From Desulfosarcina cetonica JCM 12296 (lineage in GTDB: Bacteria; Desulfobacterota; Desulfobacteria; Desulfobacterales; Desulfosarcinaceae), in contig NZ_BBCC01000046.1 of the NCBI RefSeq assembly GCF_001311845.1, positions 1-34,966 of the forward strand: a stretch of DNA of 34,966 bases. The letters run 5' to 3'. Positions 16,214 to 25,288 of the stretch are shown one piece after another (the first letter of the stretch is position 1; every line of letters starts with the position of its first letter). Below the pieces are notes generated by a model, which saw only the letters and a list, made by a program, of their open reading frames with translations, had not been told where the DNA came from and did no database searches. Both the position numbers and the translations under genes were made by a program.

Positions 16214-17699
16214 ATACCCATAAACCCAACCAGTTGCGCGCGTTCCTGGTGGCCCTATTGGCCGTTTTGGCCATGGGGCTGACCCAATGCCAATCCCCCT
16301 CCGACAAGCCGGCCGCCAAGGAGACCCCACCGGCGGCCAAGACGATGACGGCTACCCCAACGGCACCCGAATCCCCATCGGCCGGCTGGAAAACCGCCAT
16401 CGCCCAGGTGGCCCGGGAAAACATCCCCGCGGTGGTGCATATCGATGTGACCGAACGCCGCGAGATCGCCAATCCCATGCTGCCCTTCGGCAACGATCCG
16501 TTTTTCCGGTTCTTCTTCAATGGCCAGCAGCCGCCCCAGAAATTCAAGCAGGAGTTGCGGGGGCTGGGCACGGGCATGATCATCGATGACAAGGGCAACA
16601 TCCTCACCAATAACCATGTGGTTGCCGGCGCCACGGAAATCAATGTCCTTTTGGCCGACGGAACCGAGTTCCCGGCCAAGCTGGTGGGCACCGATCCCAA
16701 GACCGACCTGGCGGTGATCCATATCAATGCCGACAAGAAGCTGCCGACGGTGACCTTCGGTGATTCGGACAAGATCGAGGTTGGTGACTGGGTGGTGGCC
16801 ATCGGGCACCCCCGGGGGCTGGACCAGACCGTCACCCAGGGCATCATCAGCGCCAAGCATCGACGGGGCGTTCTCGATCCCACCTCCTACCAGGACTACC
16901 TGCAGACCGATGCGGCCATCAATCCGGGCAACAGTGGCGGGCCGCTCCTCAACCTGGACGGTCAGGTGGTGGGCGTCAATGCGGCCATTGCCTCGCAATC
17001 GGGCGGTTTCGAGGGCATCGGTTTTGCCATTCCCAGCAACATGGCCGTGCATGTGGCCAAGGCCCTGATCGATCACGGCAAGGTGGTTCGTGGCTGGCTG
17101 GGCGTGAGCATTCGCGACCTGACGCCCAAGCAGGTCAAGTCCATGAACCTGGCGGGCAACAAGGGTGCCCTGATCGCCGATGTGGTGCCGAACAGCCCGG
17201 CGGCGAATGCCGGGATTCAGAAGAACGACCTGGTGGTCAAGTTCCAGGGCGAGGCCGTCGATGATGCCGCGGCCCTGCAACGCCGCGTGGGTGACACGCC
17301 GGTGGGCGACACGGCGACCCTGACCGTGATGCGCGACGGCAAATCCATGGCCCTGACGGTCACCATCGGCAGCCAGGAAGACGCCATGCGCCGGATTGCC
17401 GCTTCCCTCGAGGACCGGCTGGGCGTGGTGGTCCGACCGCTCAAGGCCGATGAAGTCCGCACGTATGGCCTGGAAGCCGGGCAGGGCGTTGCCCTTGCAT
17501 CGGTGGACCCCCATGCGCCCTGGGGTCGGCCGGATTCGAAAAGGATGATGTGATCCTGTCGGTCAACAACGAGCCTGTCCAGGATGTGGAGGGCTTCGTG
17601 GCTTTGATCAAGTCCCTGCCGTCCCATCAGCCGGTTCTCTTGAAGGCGCTGGACCATCGCACCGGGCAGGGCGGCATGGTTCGGGTGACCATCGGATAG
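16210..17699 (+). CDS. degP: DegP/HtrA-family serine protease, probable lipoprotein (one frameshift in second PDZ)
   Basis: The reconstructed product is 496 aa. The N-terminal hydrophobic segment ends in LTQC (Cys27), a lipobox, so it is probably membrane-anchored facing the periplasm. The chymotrypsin-like triad is H136 (TNNHVVAG), D166 (DPKTDLAVIHI) and S242 (GNSGGPLLN), followed by PDZ1 (about 300-390) and PDZ2 (about 400-490). The frame breaks near 17521-17526 in a G-run: the 447-aa open frame ends SKRMM, while the next frame continues GFEKDDVILSVNNEPV, the expected PDZ2, to a TAG at 17699. Restoring one base gives exactly 497 codons, so I treat it as a sequencing error. It degrades or refolds damaged envelope proteins. 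It is upstream of ftsH. Confidence 0.93.
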
Positions 17700-17811
17700 C
17701 CCATGTTGCGCAACCCGGGTGAATCGGGGGCTGCCGGCCGGATCCGCATGGCGCGGCACCCCCGATGGACCCGGGTTCTTGCTCCGGCGGTATTTTTCTG
17801 TGGAGGTCGAT

Positions 17812-19830
17812 ATGAAACAACAGCAGAAGTTTTCACTGAGTTATTATCTCTTCGTTTTTTCATCATCATCACGCTCGAGTCGGTTTTTTCAGCGGGGCCG
17901 CGGTCAAGGAGATCGCCTACAGCCATTTTCGCGATCTTCTGGCCGGCAACCGCATCCAGAGCGTGATTGTCGAATCCGACCGCATTTTCGGTCTCGAGAA
18001 GGCACCGGTCTCGGCTGGCGGCACCAACCGTACGGCTGCCAAGGAGTCCCCGACATTCCAGCCGCCGCGCAAGAAGGCCCCCTGGCACCTGGACTTCTTC
18101 GGGTTGTCCGGCGACAAGGCCCAGGAACGCGCCGACCGCCAGTTCGTGGTCACGCGGCTCGCCGATCCCCAACTGATCGCCGATCTGCAGGCCCACGGCG
18201 TGGACTACCGCGGGAAGATCGAATCCCACTGGCTGGCCAACTTCATCTCCAACTGGATTCTGCCCCTGGCGCTGTTCGTCCTCATCGGCCGCATCCTGGC
18301 CCGCCGCATGGGCAAGGGTGCCACCGGCTTCCTGGACCTGGGCAAGAACAAGGCCCGCATCTACGCCGTGGATGATGCCCAGAAGGTCACCTTCGCCGAT
18401 GTGGCCGGCGTGGACGAGGCCATCGAGGAGGTCAAGGAGGTGGTTTCCTTTCTCAAGCAGCCGGAGCACTTCACCCGCCTGGGCGCCAAGCTGCCCAAGG
18501 GCATTCTTCTGGTCGGCCTCCGGGAACGGGCAAGACCCTTTTGGCCCGGGCCGTGGCCGGCGAGGCCGGCGTGCCCTTCTTCAACCTGAGCGGTTCCGAT
18601 TTCGTGGAGATGTTCGTGGGCGTGGGCGCCGCGCGGGTGCGTGACCTGTTCAAGGAAGCCAAGACCAAGGCGCCCTGCATCATCTTCATCGACGAGCTCG
18701 ACGGTGTCGGCAAGAACCGCTCCCAGGGGGCGATGATCGGCGGTAACGACGAACGCGAGAACACCCTCAACCAACTGCTCACCGAGATGGACGGCTTCGA
18801 TCCCCAGGCGGGCATCATCATCATGGGCGCCACCAACCGACCCGAAGTGCTTGATCCGGCCCTCCTACGGCCCGGTCGTTTCGACCGCCAGATTTTAGTG
18901 GACCGACCCGATCTCACCGGCCGCATGGAGATTTTCAAGGTCCACACGCGCGGCCTGACCCTGAACGCGGATGTCAATCTTCACCACCTGGCCGCCGAGA
19001 CGCCCGGTTTCGCCGGTGCCGAGATCGCCAATGTGTGCAACGAGGCCGCGTTGCTGGCTTCGCGCAAGGACCGCCCGGCCGTTTGCCAGGCCGATTTCCA
19101 GGATGCCATCGAGCGGGTCGTCGCCGGCCTGGAGAAGAAGAACCGGCTGATCAATCCCCATGAACGCCGGGTGGTGGCCTACCACGAATCGGGCCATGCC
19201 ATCGTCGGGCATCTCACCGCCGGCGCCGATCCGGTGCAGAAGGTTTCCATCGTCCCGCGCGGGATCGGCGCCCTGGGATACACCCTGCAGACGCCCCTGG
19301 AGGATCGTTTTCTCATGTCGCGCGGCGAGTTGATCGGCAAGATCAAGGGGCTGTTGGGCGGCCGTGCCGCCGAGGAACTGATTTTTGGCGAGATCTCCAC
19401 CGGCGCCTCCAACGACCTGGAAAAGGTCGCCGACATCGTGCATAACATGCTCACGGTGTATGGCATGAGCGAGAAGATGCCCAACCGGTCGCTGGTGGAG
19501 CGATCCACCAACGGCTTCCTGGGCCAGGGCCCGTCCACCCGCCGACGTTCCGAGACGCTGGAGACGATGATCGACCGCGAGGCCCAGGCGATCATCGACA
19601 ACGCCTACCAGGCCGCCCGCCAGACCCTGGCCGGGCATCGCCGGGAACTGGAAGCCATGGCCTCCCTGCTCTTGGAAAAGGAGAAAATCGACGGGCAGGA
19701 TATCGTGCGTATTCTGGGGCCGGCCAACGCATCGCGGAAAGACCGGGAAGATATTCCCCCAGGTGGGAATGGCGACGACACGGCCGTGCTTGCGGAAGCC
19801 GGCGAGTCTTCCTCGCGGACACTCGGCTGA
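17812..19830 (+). CDS. ftsH: FtsH-type membrane AAA+ zinc protease (three frameshifts)
   Basis: The reconstructed product is 673 aa from the ATG at 17812 (GGAGG nearby). An N-terminal membrane helix and a periplasmic region of about 120 residues are followed by a second helix ([17 protein letters not shown]), the AAA+ domain with Walker B IIFIDELD and SRH region [19 protein letters not shown], and the M41 protease with HESGH zinc motif (canonical HEAGH). Single-base losses sit at T-runs 17855-17860 and 17884-17889 and at C-run 18517-18518. The last one destroys the Walker A as written (GLRERARPF instead of GPPGTGKTL). Adding three bases gives 674 codons exactly. It degrades misassembled membrane proteins. 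The periplasmic domain looks divergent, so this may be a second, specialised FtsH rather than the housekeeping copy. Confidence 0.93.
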
Positions 19831-19845
19831 AAGGATGATGAACCC

Positions 19846-21174
19846 ATGCAGCAAGACGAGAAAAAGCTCGGATTCTGGCCGGTGGTTGCCATCGGCATCG
19901 GCGGAATGGTCGGCGGCGGTATTTTCGCCGTGCTGGGCCTGTCCGTCCAGATCACCCGCGGCGCCGCGCCAATGGCCTTTTTCGTTGCCGGCCTGGTGGC
20001 CCTGGCCACCGCCTATGCATACACCCGCCTGTCGGTGACCTTTCCCGGCCAGGGCGGCACGGTAACCTTCTTGGACCAGGCCTTTGGGTCGGGTCTGTTT
20101 ACGGGAACGGCCAATGTTCTGCTCTGGATCAGCTACATCGTGATGCTTTCCCTTTACGCCTACGCCTTCGGCAGCTATGGCGCGGCCTTGTTTCCCCCGG
20201 AAGCCCGCTGGGTGTGGAAGCATGTGCTGATCAGTGCCGCCATTCTGGGCGTCACCGGCCTCAATTTTCTCAACGTGGAGGCCATCGGCCGGGCCGAGAC
20301 CTGGATCGTGGCCGCCAAGATCGCCATTCTGCTCTTCTTCATCGGCGTGGGCGCCTGGACCATCGACGGCTCCCGCATGGACGTCGGCCAATGGCCGCCG
20401 ACCGGCGCCATTCTCGCCGGCGCGATGATCATCTTCCTGGCCTACGAGGGTTTTGAATTGATCGCCAACACCGCCGGCGATGTCCGCGCGCCCAAACGCA
20501 CCTTGCCCCGGGCCTACTATTCGGCCGTCGGTTTCGTGATTCTGCTCTACGTCATGGTGGCGGCGGTGACCATCGGCAATCTGCCCGTGGCGCAAATCGT
20601 AAACGCCCAGGACTATGCCCTGGCCGAGGCGGCCCGCCCGTTTTTGGGGTCCTTCGGATACCTCCTGATCACCGTGGCGGCCCTGCTCTCCACCCTGTCG
20701 GCCATCAACGCCACCCTGTACGGCGCCGCCCGCCTGAGCTACACCATCGCCAAGGACGGTGAACTGCCGGAAGTATTGGAACGTAAATTGTGGAACCGCC
20801 CGGTGGAGGGCCTGCTGATCACCAGCGGCGCCACCCTGCTGGTGGCCAACCTGTTCGACCTGTCGAGCATCTCGACCATGGGCAGCGCCGGCTTTCTGCT
20901 CATCTTTGCCGCTGTCAACGCCGCCAATGCCCACCTGGCGAGCAAAACCGGCAGCCGGTGCTGGATATCCGTCGTCGGGAGCCTGCTTTGCCTGGGCGCC
21001 CTGTCCAGCCTGATCCTTTATACCTGGCAGCACAGGCCGTCCCACGTCTGGGTGCTGGCCGCCATGCTGGCGCTGGCCTTTGCCGTGGAGGGGGGCTACC
21101 GCCTGTGGCGGCGGGGGGATCTGATGCTGCGCGAGCGCTCGGTCGAGAGCGCTTCCCCTGGCGCGGGCGAGTGA
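19846..21174 (+). CDS. APC-superfamily amino acid permease
   Basis: 442 aa, with about 12 hydrophobic segments. It begins with GFWPVVAIGIGGMVGGGIFA, the characteristic first helix and Gly-rich motif of amino acid/polyamine/organocation transporters, and continues with AYAYTRLSVTFPGQGGTV. It is 15 bp downstream of ftsH on the same strand and is intact. Substrate cannot be read from the sequence. Its place in a protease operon suggests handling of amino acids released by proteolysis or a stress-linked osmolyte, but that is inference. Confidence 0.9.
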   Translation: MQQDEKKLGFWPVVAIGIGGMVGGGIFAVLGLSVQITRGAAPMAFFVAGLVALATAYAYTRLSVTFPGQGGTVTFLDQAFGSGLFTGTANVLLWISYIVMLSLYAYAFGSYGAALFPPEARWVWKHVLISAAILGVTGLNFLNVEAIGRAETWIVAAKIAILLFFIGVGAWTIDGSRMDVGQWPPTGAILAGAMIIFLAYEGFELIANTAGDVRAPKRTLPRAYYSAVGFVILLYVMVAAVTIGNLPVAQIVNAQDYALAEAARPFLGSFGYLLITVAALLSTLSAINATLYGAARLSYTIAKDGELPEVLERKLWNRPVEGLLITSGATLLVANLFDLSSISTMGSAGFLLIFAAVNAANAHLASKTGSRCWISVVGSLLCLGALSSLILYTWQHRPSHVWVLAAMLALAFAVEGGYRLWRRGDLMLRERSVESASPGAGE

Positions 21175-21233
21175 TCGGATGCCAAGTCGCCTGGGAGAAG
21201 GCCATTTCATCGATCGTTTTCGAAGGAGGAACC

Positions 21234-22169
21234 ATGCATTTTCAGACATCCTTCGGGTTACTGCAAACCGATCAGGTCAACTGCTACGGCCAGGATGGTC
21301 GTTTGATCGACTGTGCGCTGAGCGGTCAGGATGGGGCCTTTCCCAAAACAAATCCAGTGGCGCCGGATCAGCGCTTCGCGGTCATGGATCGGGTCGTCAG
21401 GGATGCCCTGACCGGCGCGGTCTGGAGCCGGGATGCCAACCCGGCGGAATTTCCACTGACCTGGTCCGAAGCCCGGTCATTTGTCGCCCAGATGCGTCAG
21501 GACCGGCTCTGGGGCCGCGATGACTGGCAATTGCCTCCCCGTCGGATGCTTTTTTCCCTTCTCAGTCATCAACAAATCAATCCGGCGCTTGCCGACGGCC
21601 ACCCCTTCGAGAACGTGTTCCCCGGCTATTACTGGACCGCCGAGACCTGCCACCGGCTTCCGGACCAAGCCTGGTATGTTCACCTGGGCGGCGGGCGGGT
21701 TCATCGGGGAATGAAACAGGGCTCATACATGCTATGGCCGGTGTCCCTGGGCGATGTTGGCGCTGGTGCCGCTGCCGATGTCCGTCACCGTTTTCGGCGT
21801 GACGGGGAATGCGTCCGCGATCGCCTGACCGGTCTGATTTGGAGCCGTGACGCCGCCCCGGATCCGGTTCCCCTGGACTGGCAGACGGCCCTCGTCAGGG
21901 TGGATCGGCTGAATGTCCGCGCCATGGGTGGCTATCACGATTGGCGGATGCCCGCGATCCGGGAGCTGGAAAGCCTGGTCGACCTTGATTGCGATTCGCC
22001 GGCATTGGCCGGTGACCACCCCTTCATCCATGTTCGGGAGGCCTACTGGTCGTCGACCACCAGCGTGTATGAGCCGCGCTACGCCTGGACCCTATACACC
22101 CAGGACGGGATTGTCGGCGTGGGGTTCAAACCCGGTGCCGACTTTTACCTGTGGCCGGTGCGGGGATGA
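21234..22169 (+). CDS. DUF1566 (Lcl C-terminal domain) protein with two repeats
   Basis: 311 aa from the ATG at 21234, chosen for the strong AAGGAGGAACC just upstream. Two copies of the DUF1566 module are visible, each with VxDxLTGxxWSRDA (about 45-60 and about 195-210), a DWQLP or DWRMP segment, a YYWTAE or AYWSSTT segment and a terminal YMLWPV or FYLWPV. The family is widespread and functionally unclear, and is often surface-associated in other bacteria, but no signal peptide is seen here. It lies 60 bp after the permease and probably ends this operon. A GC-rich dyad (CGGCCG-GCGA-CGGCCG, about 22182-22197) follows without a T-run. Confidence 0.85.
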   Translation: MHFQTSFGLLQTDQVNCYGQDGRLIDCALSGQDGAFPKTNPVAPDQRFAVMDRVVRDALTGAVWSRDANPAEFPLTWSEARSFVAQMRQDRLWGRDDWQLPPRRMLFSLLSHQQINPALADGHPFENVFPGYYWTAETCHRLPDQAWYVHLGGGRVHRGMKQGSYMLWPVSLGDVGAGAAADVRHRFRRDGECVRDRLTGLIWSRDAAPDPVPLDWQTALVRVDRLNVRAMGGYHDWRMPAIRELESLVDLDCDSPALAGDHPFIHVREAYWSSTTSVYEPRYAWTLYTQDGIVGVGFKPGADFYLWPVRG

Positions 22170-22390
22170 CCTCGCCCTGTCCCGGCCGGCGACGGCCGCC
22201 TGATCGTTCCCGCCAATAAGAACTCGCTTTGTCCGCCTCTCGCGACGATCTTCGTTTGTGGGGCAATTGACCCCGTCGAAAACAGTGCTTATCCCTTCTA
22301 AACAGTTCAATAATGGATTTCCTTCCTCTTCTGCACGACTTGACGACATCCATGCCGATTCGCATGGTCCATCCAACTGGAGGTGGCAAT

Positions 22391-23152
22391 ATGAAACACG
22401 ACCCAAACGCACTCACCCAGGAAGACCGCCTGGTTGTGGAAATATCGACCGGGAAAGACGAGAATTCTCTCCGGACGGTTTCGGAACGCATCTATGAAAA
22501 AACCGGCGACGGTACGGCAAAGCTGGTATCCGAAACGATCGATGACGATTTTAAGAAGACCATGACGGCGGTCGAATCCGCGGAAAAGCAGCCCTTAATG
22601 GGGGCCGGTAAGGCCGAAGCGGCCATTGAGGTGGCCAAACTGGCCTGGGATATACTGAAGGAGACGCGGCCCCAAGCCATCGCCAAGGGGGCGTTTACTT
22701 CCGTTCTGGACAGCCGTGAGATGGATCCGCTACGCTATCCCAATGCGAAGAATTTCAAAAGCGACATCTATGCGGTCAACTTCAAGAACGTGTTCGGCAC
22801 GGTGGTTGCCGGCGTGAAGCTGCGTTGCATCGGGACCTACAAGGCCCAAAAGCCGCCCGGCTCGAACATCCCGGACGGCGATTATCTTCCGCAAGTCGCC
22901 TTCGATGTCATCAAGGCCGAGGCGGCGGCCACCACGTCGATCAATGCGGTGGCCTCGGTGACGTCACCGGCGAACGTGGGAACCGCCGATCACGTCAATC
23001 CGCAGGTTTTTGTCAAGGTCGATATTACTTACAGCGGTTGGTTTAAATCCGAAACAGCGAATTTCCCCTTAACGGTTCAGGCAGCCGCGGCGTGGTTAAA
23101 TGACCATGTGATTCACACTTGCCGGACAAGCAGAGGCAATGTTGGGGTTTAG
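22391..23152 (+). CDS. Hypothetical protein
   Basis: 253 aa from the ATG at 22391, preceded by GGAGG seven bases upstream; the upstream in-frame Met at 22313 has no such site. There is no signal peptide or membrane segment. Residues 1-60 are charged and helical, about 65-100 contain an Ala-rich helix (GKAEAAIEVAKLAWDILKE), and the C-terminal 140 residues look beta-rich (VVAGVKLRCIGTY, VFVKVDITYSGWF). I recognise no family. Its stop overlaps by three bases that of the convergent Cache gene. The last about 15 residues (HTCRTSRGNVGV) may be altered by an indel. Confidence 0.7.
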   Translation: MKHDPNALTQEDRLVVEISTGKDENSLRTVSERIYEKTGDGTAKLVSETIDDDFKKTMTAVESAEKQPLMGAGKAEAAIEVAKLAWDILKETRPQAIAKGAFTSVLDSREMDPLRYPNAKNFKSDIYAVNFKNVFGTVVAGVKLRCIGTYKAQKPPGSNIPDGDYLPQVAFDVIKAEAAATTSINAVASVTSPANVGTADHVNPQVFVKVDITYSGWFKSETANFPLTVQAAAAWLNDHVIHTCRTSRGNVGV

Positions 23153-23626
23153 TAAATCATGCCACCCACATATACGCCAGCCCCCACAAAAACATCTTGG
23201 TTCGGTACCCGGTAGATGTAGGTCAATTTCTTCGAAGGCGTGGTTTTCCCTGGCTTCGGCCACATATATTCAACCCACCCGTGGCCCACATTTCGTGCGA
23301 GATTGACGAAATGCACAAACAACGCCTTATCGGTTGGATCGGTCATCAGCAATACATGTTCATGTTTGGTGAGTTCTGGTTTAAAGGGGTGAGCCAACAT
23401 TTTGCCATCCAGATTCATAAGAAAAACATAGGAATCTTTCCATACAAACGCACCTTTTGGATTGGATATTTCCTTTATCGCGGCATCCAAGCCTTTGGAA
23501 GTAATCATGGCCGCAGCTTCATGACATTTAACCACACATTCCTCTTTGGTGGCCGATTCACCAGCATGTGCTGACCGAAAGCAGGCTTACAATTAGGATA
23601 CAAACAATTGGGATATCTTTTTTCAT
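23149..23626 (-). CDS. Secreted single-Cache-domain protein (frameshift at the signal peptide)
   Basis: A good ribosome-binding site (GGAGGATGGT) precedes the ATG at 23626, giving MKKDIPIVCILIVSLL, a signal peptide. That frame stops after six more codons. The adjacent frame reads SAHAGESATKEECVVKC, with a plausible cleavage site at AHA, and runs on into a Cache_2-type domain: FVWKDSYVFLMNLDGKMLAH, then TYIYRVPNQDVFVGAGVY. A one-base surplus near the TTT at 23578-23580 would reconcile the two. The mature protein is about 140 aa. Such proteins bind small organic acids in the periplasm and often neighbour transporters or chemoreceptors. Without the repair only the 128-aa frame from 23535 is open. 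CVVKCH is not a standard heme motif. Confidence 0.75.
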
Positions 23627-23687
23627 ACCATCCTCCACAATTTTTAAGTTTACCGATTTATAGTCTCATTTATGCTGCATTTTTCAC

Positions 23688-24269
23688 TTAGGACTTTTTT
23701 TTGGGTTTTATCCAGGGTTCTCCAACGGGTAGCACATCATAACCGAAAACCTGAGCGTAGATGACATGTGCCATCATGTATAAGGCGGAGCTGGCACAAA
23801 GCATCAGTTCATATCCTGCTATCTTGGTAAGCCCTGGAAAACCGAAGTGCGCAAAATCCAAAAGAACGAAACCGATCAGCAGGAAAGTGAAGGTAACAGC
23901 CATTGCACCATGAATGCGCATGGCAGGAATCCACATGATTGCTGTATAAATAGTCCAGGATACTAAGAACCATCCAACGTCCGTAGTGGAGGAATGATAA
24001 ATATTATAGTGATTAAGAATAAAAATGACGCCCAATGCAATCCAGAACGCACCATACGAAACAAATGCGCTAAAACCGAAATTATTGGCGCATTTGAATT
24101 CCATAAAGCCGGCAATCAATTGGGCCAATCCACCAAAAATGAATGCCATCGCTATAATGGGACCGACACCACACCATCCAACATTGTGAAACTGGAGTAA
24201 AAAGGTTGTAATTCCAAAGCCCGCAAGGCCGACAACCGCCGGATTTCCCATAGGTGCTTCATTTGCCAT
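23688..24269 (-). CDS. satP: SatP-type acetate/succinate transporter (AceTr/GPR1-FUN34-YaaH family)
   Basis: 193 aa with six hydrophobic helices and the family motif NPAVVGL near the N-terminus (canonical NPAPLGL). This is the usual bacterial length of about 190. These channels or carriers move acetate and other short monocarboxylates across the inner membrane. GGAGAGAG lies just upstream of the ATG. It shares orientation with the Cache gene downstream (61 bp gap) and the ABM gene upstream. In an incompletely or completely oxidising anaerobe it could export or assimilate acetate. Base composition is visibly lower in GC than the neighbours at 16-22 kb and 25-31 kb. Confidence 0.9.
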   Translation of the reverse strand: MANEAPMGNPAVVGLAGFGITTFLLQFHNVGWCGVGPIIAMAFIFGGLAQLIAGFMEFKCANNFGFSAFVSYGAFWIALGVIFILNHYNIYHSSTTDVGWFLVSWTIYTAIMWIPAMRIHGAMAVTFTFLLIGFVLLDFAHFGFPGLTKIAGYELMLCASSALYMMAHVIYAQVFGYDVLPVGEPWIKPKKKS

Positions 24270-24593
24270 GGTCTCTCTCCTTTCCCAAATAGATGGAAAT
24301 CAATTTTTCCCAATAGTAATTTTAATTTGCCGAAAAGATGATATTTTCAGACAGCCACGATCTGCGGGAAGCATGAAATGGACGAAGCCCAACTTGTTTA
24401 AACGCTGGCCGATATTTTTGTGGTAGGAGGTATCAACGACGCTTGGCGCATAGACCGCAAAAGAAAACAGACCACTCTCAGAAAAAAGTTTAATGATGAC
24501 TTTGTAAAAGAAATATTTGCATCGTTTTTGCGGCCCCATGAATCCATATAGATATTCGGCAATTAAAACCTTTTAAACGATGTCAATAAGGTG
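24270..24593. other. 324-bp intergenic region between the ABM gene and satP
   Basis: AT-rich. A 79-codon minus frame (24300-24539) has no ribosome-binding site and no recognisable motif. I see no clear promoter or terminator. Confidence 0.4.
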
Positions 24594-24893
24594 TTATTCT
24601 GTTTTTGTATCCTCATAGGTTTGAAAAGTCGTTTCTACACCAGGAATTGCATCTATTTTTGATTGAATTTCACGCCGTTCCTCACTCTTATACCAGTTTT
24701 GCCAATCTTCTAAAGAATCCCACGTGCTAATGGCAACGATATCTTTTGGGAGATTGATATTCTTTACATATTTGCTTGAGAGATAACCGGGCTGCTGGGG
24801 AACAAGGCTTCGAAGTTTTCTAACCAGACCAAAAAGCTCCTTTTCTTTGCTGGAATCTTCGCATGTTCGTTTGATAAAAACTCTAATAGCCAT
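24594..24893 (-). CDS. Antibiotic-biosynthesis-monooxygenase (ABM) domain protein
   Basis: 99 aa. The order is strand (IRVFIKRTC), helix (KEKELFGLVRKLRSLV), then GYLSSKYV, strand DIVAISTWDS, helix DWQNWYKSEERREIQSKI and the terminal ETTFQTYE. This is the ABM dimeric ferredoxin-like fold (GYxSxxxxxxxxxxxxxxISxWxSxxxWxxWxxSxxR). Proteins of this size may be heme-degrading or quinol oxygenases or have no known activity; the anaerobic setting makes an oxygenase role doubtful. AGGAGGG is seven bases upstream of the ATG. It lies in the same low-GC group as satP and the Cache gene. Confidence 0.85.
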   Translation of the reverse strand: MAIRVFIKRTCEDSSKEKELFGLVRKLRSLVPQQPGYLSSKYVKNINLPKDIVAISTWDSLEDWQNWYKSEERREIQSKIDAIPGVETTFQTYEDTKTE

Positions 24894-25288
24894 TTGACCC
24901 TCCTTTCATTCTTGCCATTTAGGCACCTACCGTTCAGTTAGGATTTGGTATCTACTTGTCCACGTTTTTGGGTATGCGCTTGGTCAGAACGGATAATCTA
25001 ATAAGTATCGCCCAGTTGCCTGACGCTGACAACATGATGGCGTATATAACGGGCATCTCGAAGGAAGTGAAACTACAAAACGCTACGATAACATATCATT
25101 ATCCCACAACAGGGAGAACCGCATATATGCTAAGAATAGCTTTGGTCTGCCACCTTTGTCAATTGTTGTGATAGATCTGTTTCGACCTGGCTACCGGCAT
25201 TTTTATACTGATACACACAGTACAGGATCTCTGCATAATCCCGACACCCCAAAAGCCTGTGCTATCTGTAATAATCTGCATTTCAGTT
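24894..25288. other. 395-bp intergenic region
   Basis: Between the divergent-facing ABM start and the end of the first chemoreceptor. Short frames here (for example 24956-25171) lack ribosome-binding sites and recognisable composition. I see no RNA structure that I can support. Confidence 0.4.

Noticed and set aside
18895..21249. 784-codon open frame antisense to ftsH and the permease gene
   Set aside because: Gly/His/Gln-rich product typical of GC-rich antisense reading. The plus-strand frames carry FtsH and APC motifs.
23518..23540. c-type heme motif (CVVKCH) in the Cache protein
   Set aside because: The spacing is CxxxCH rather than CxxCH, and the domain is a ligand-binding Cache fold.
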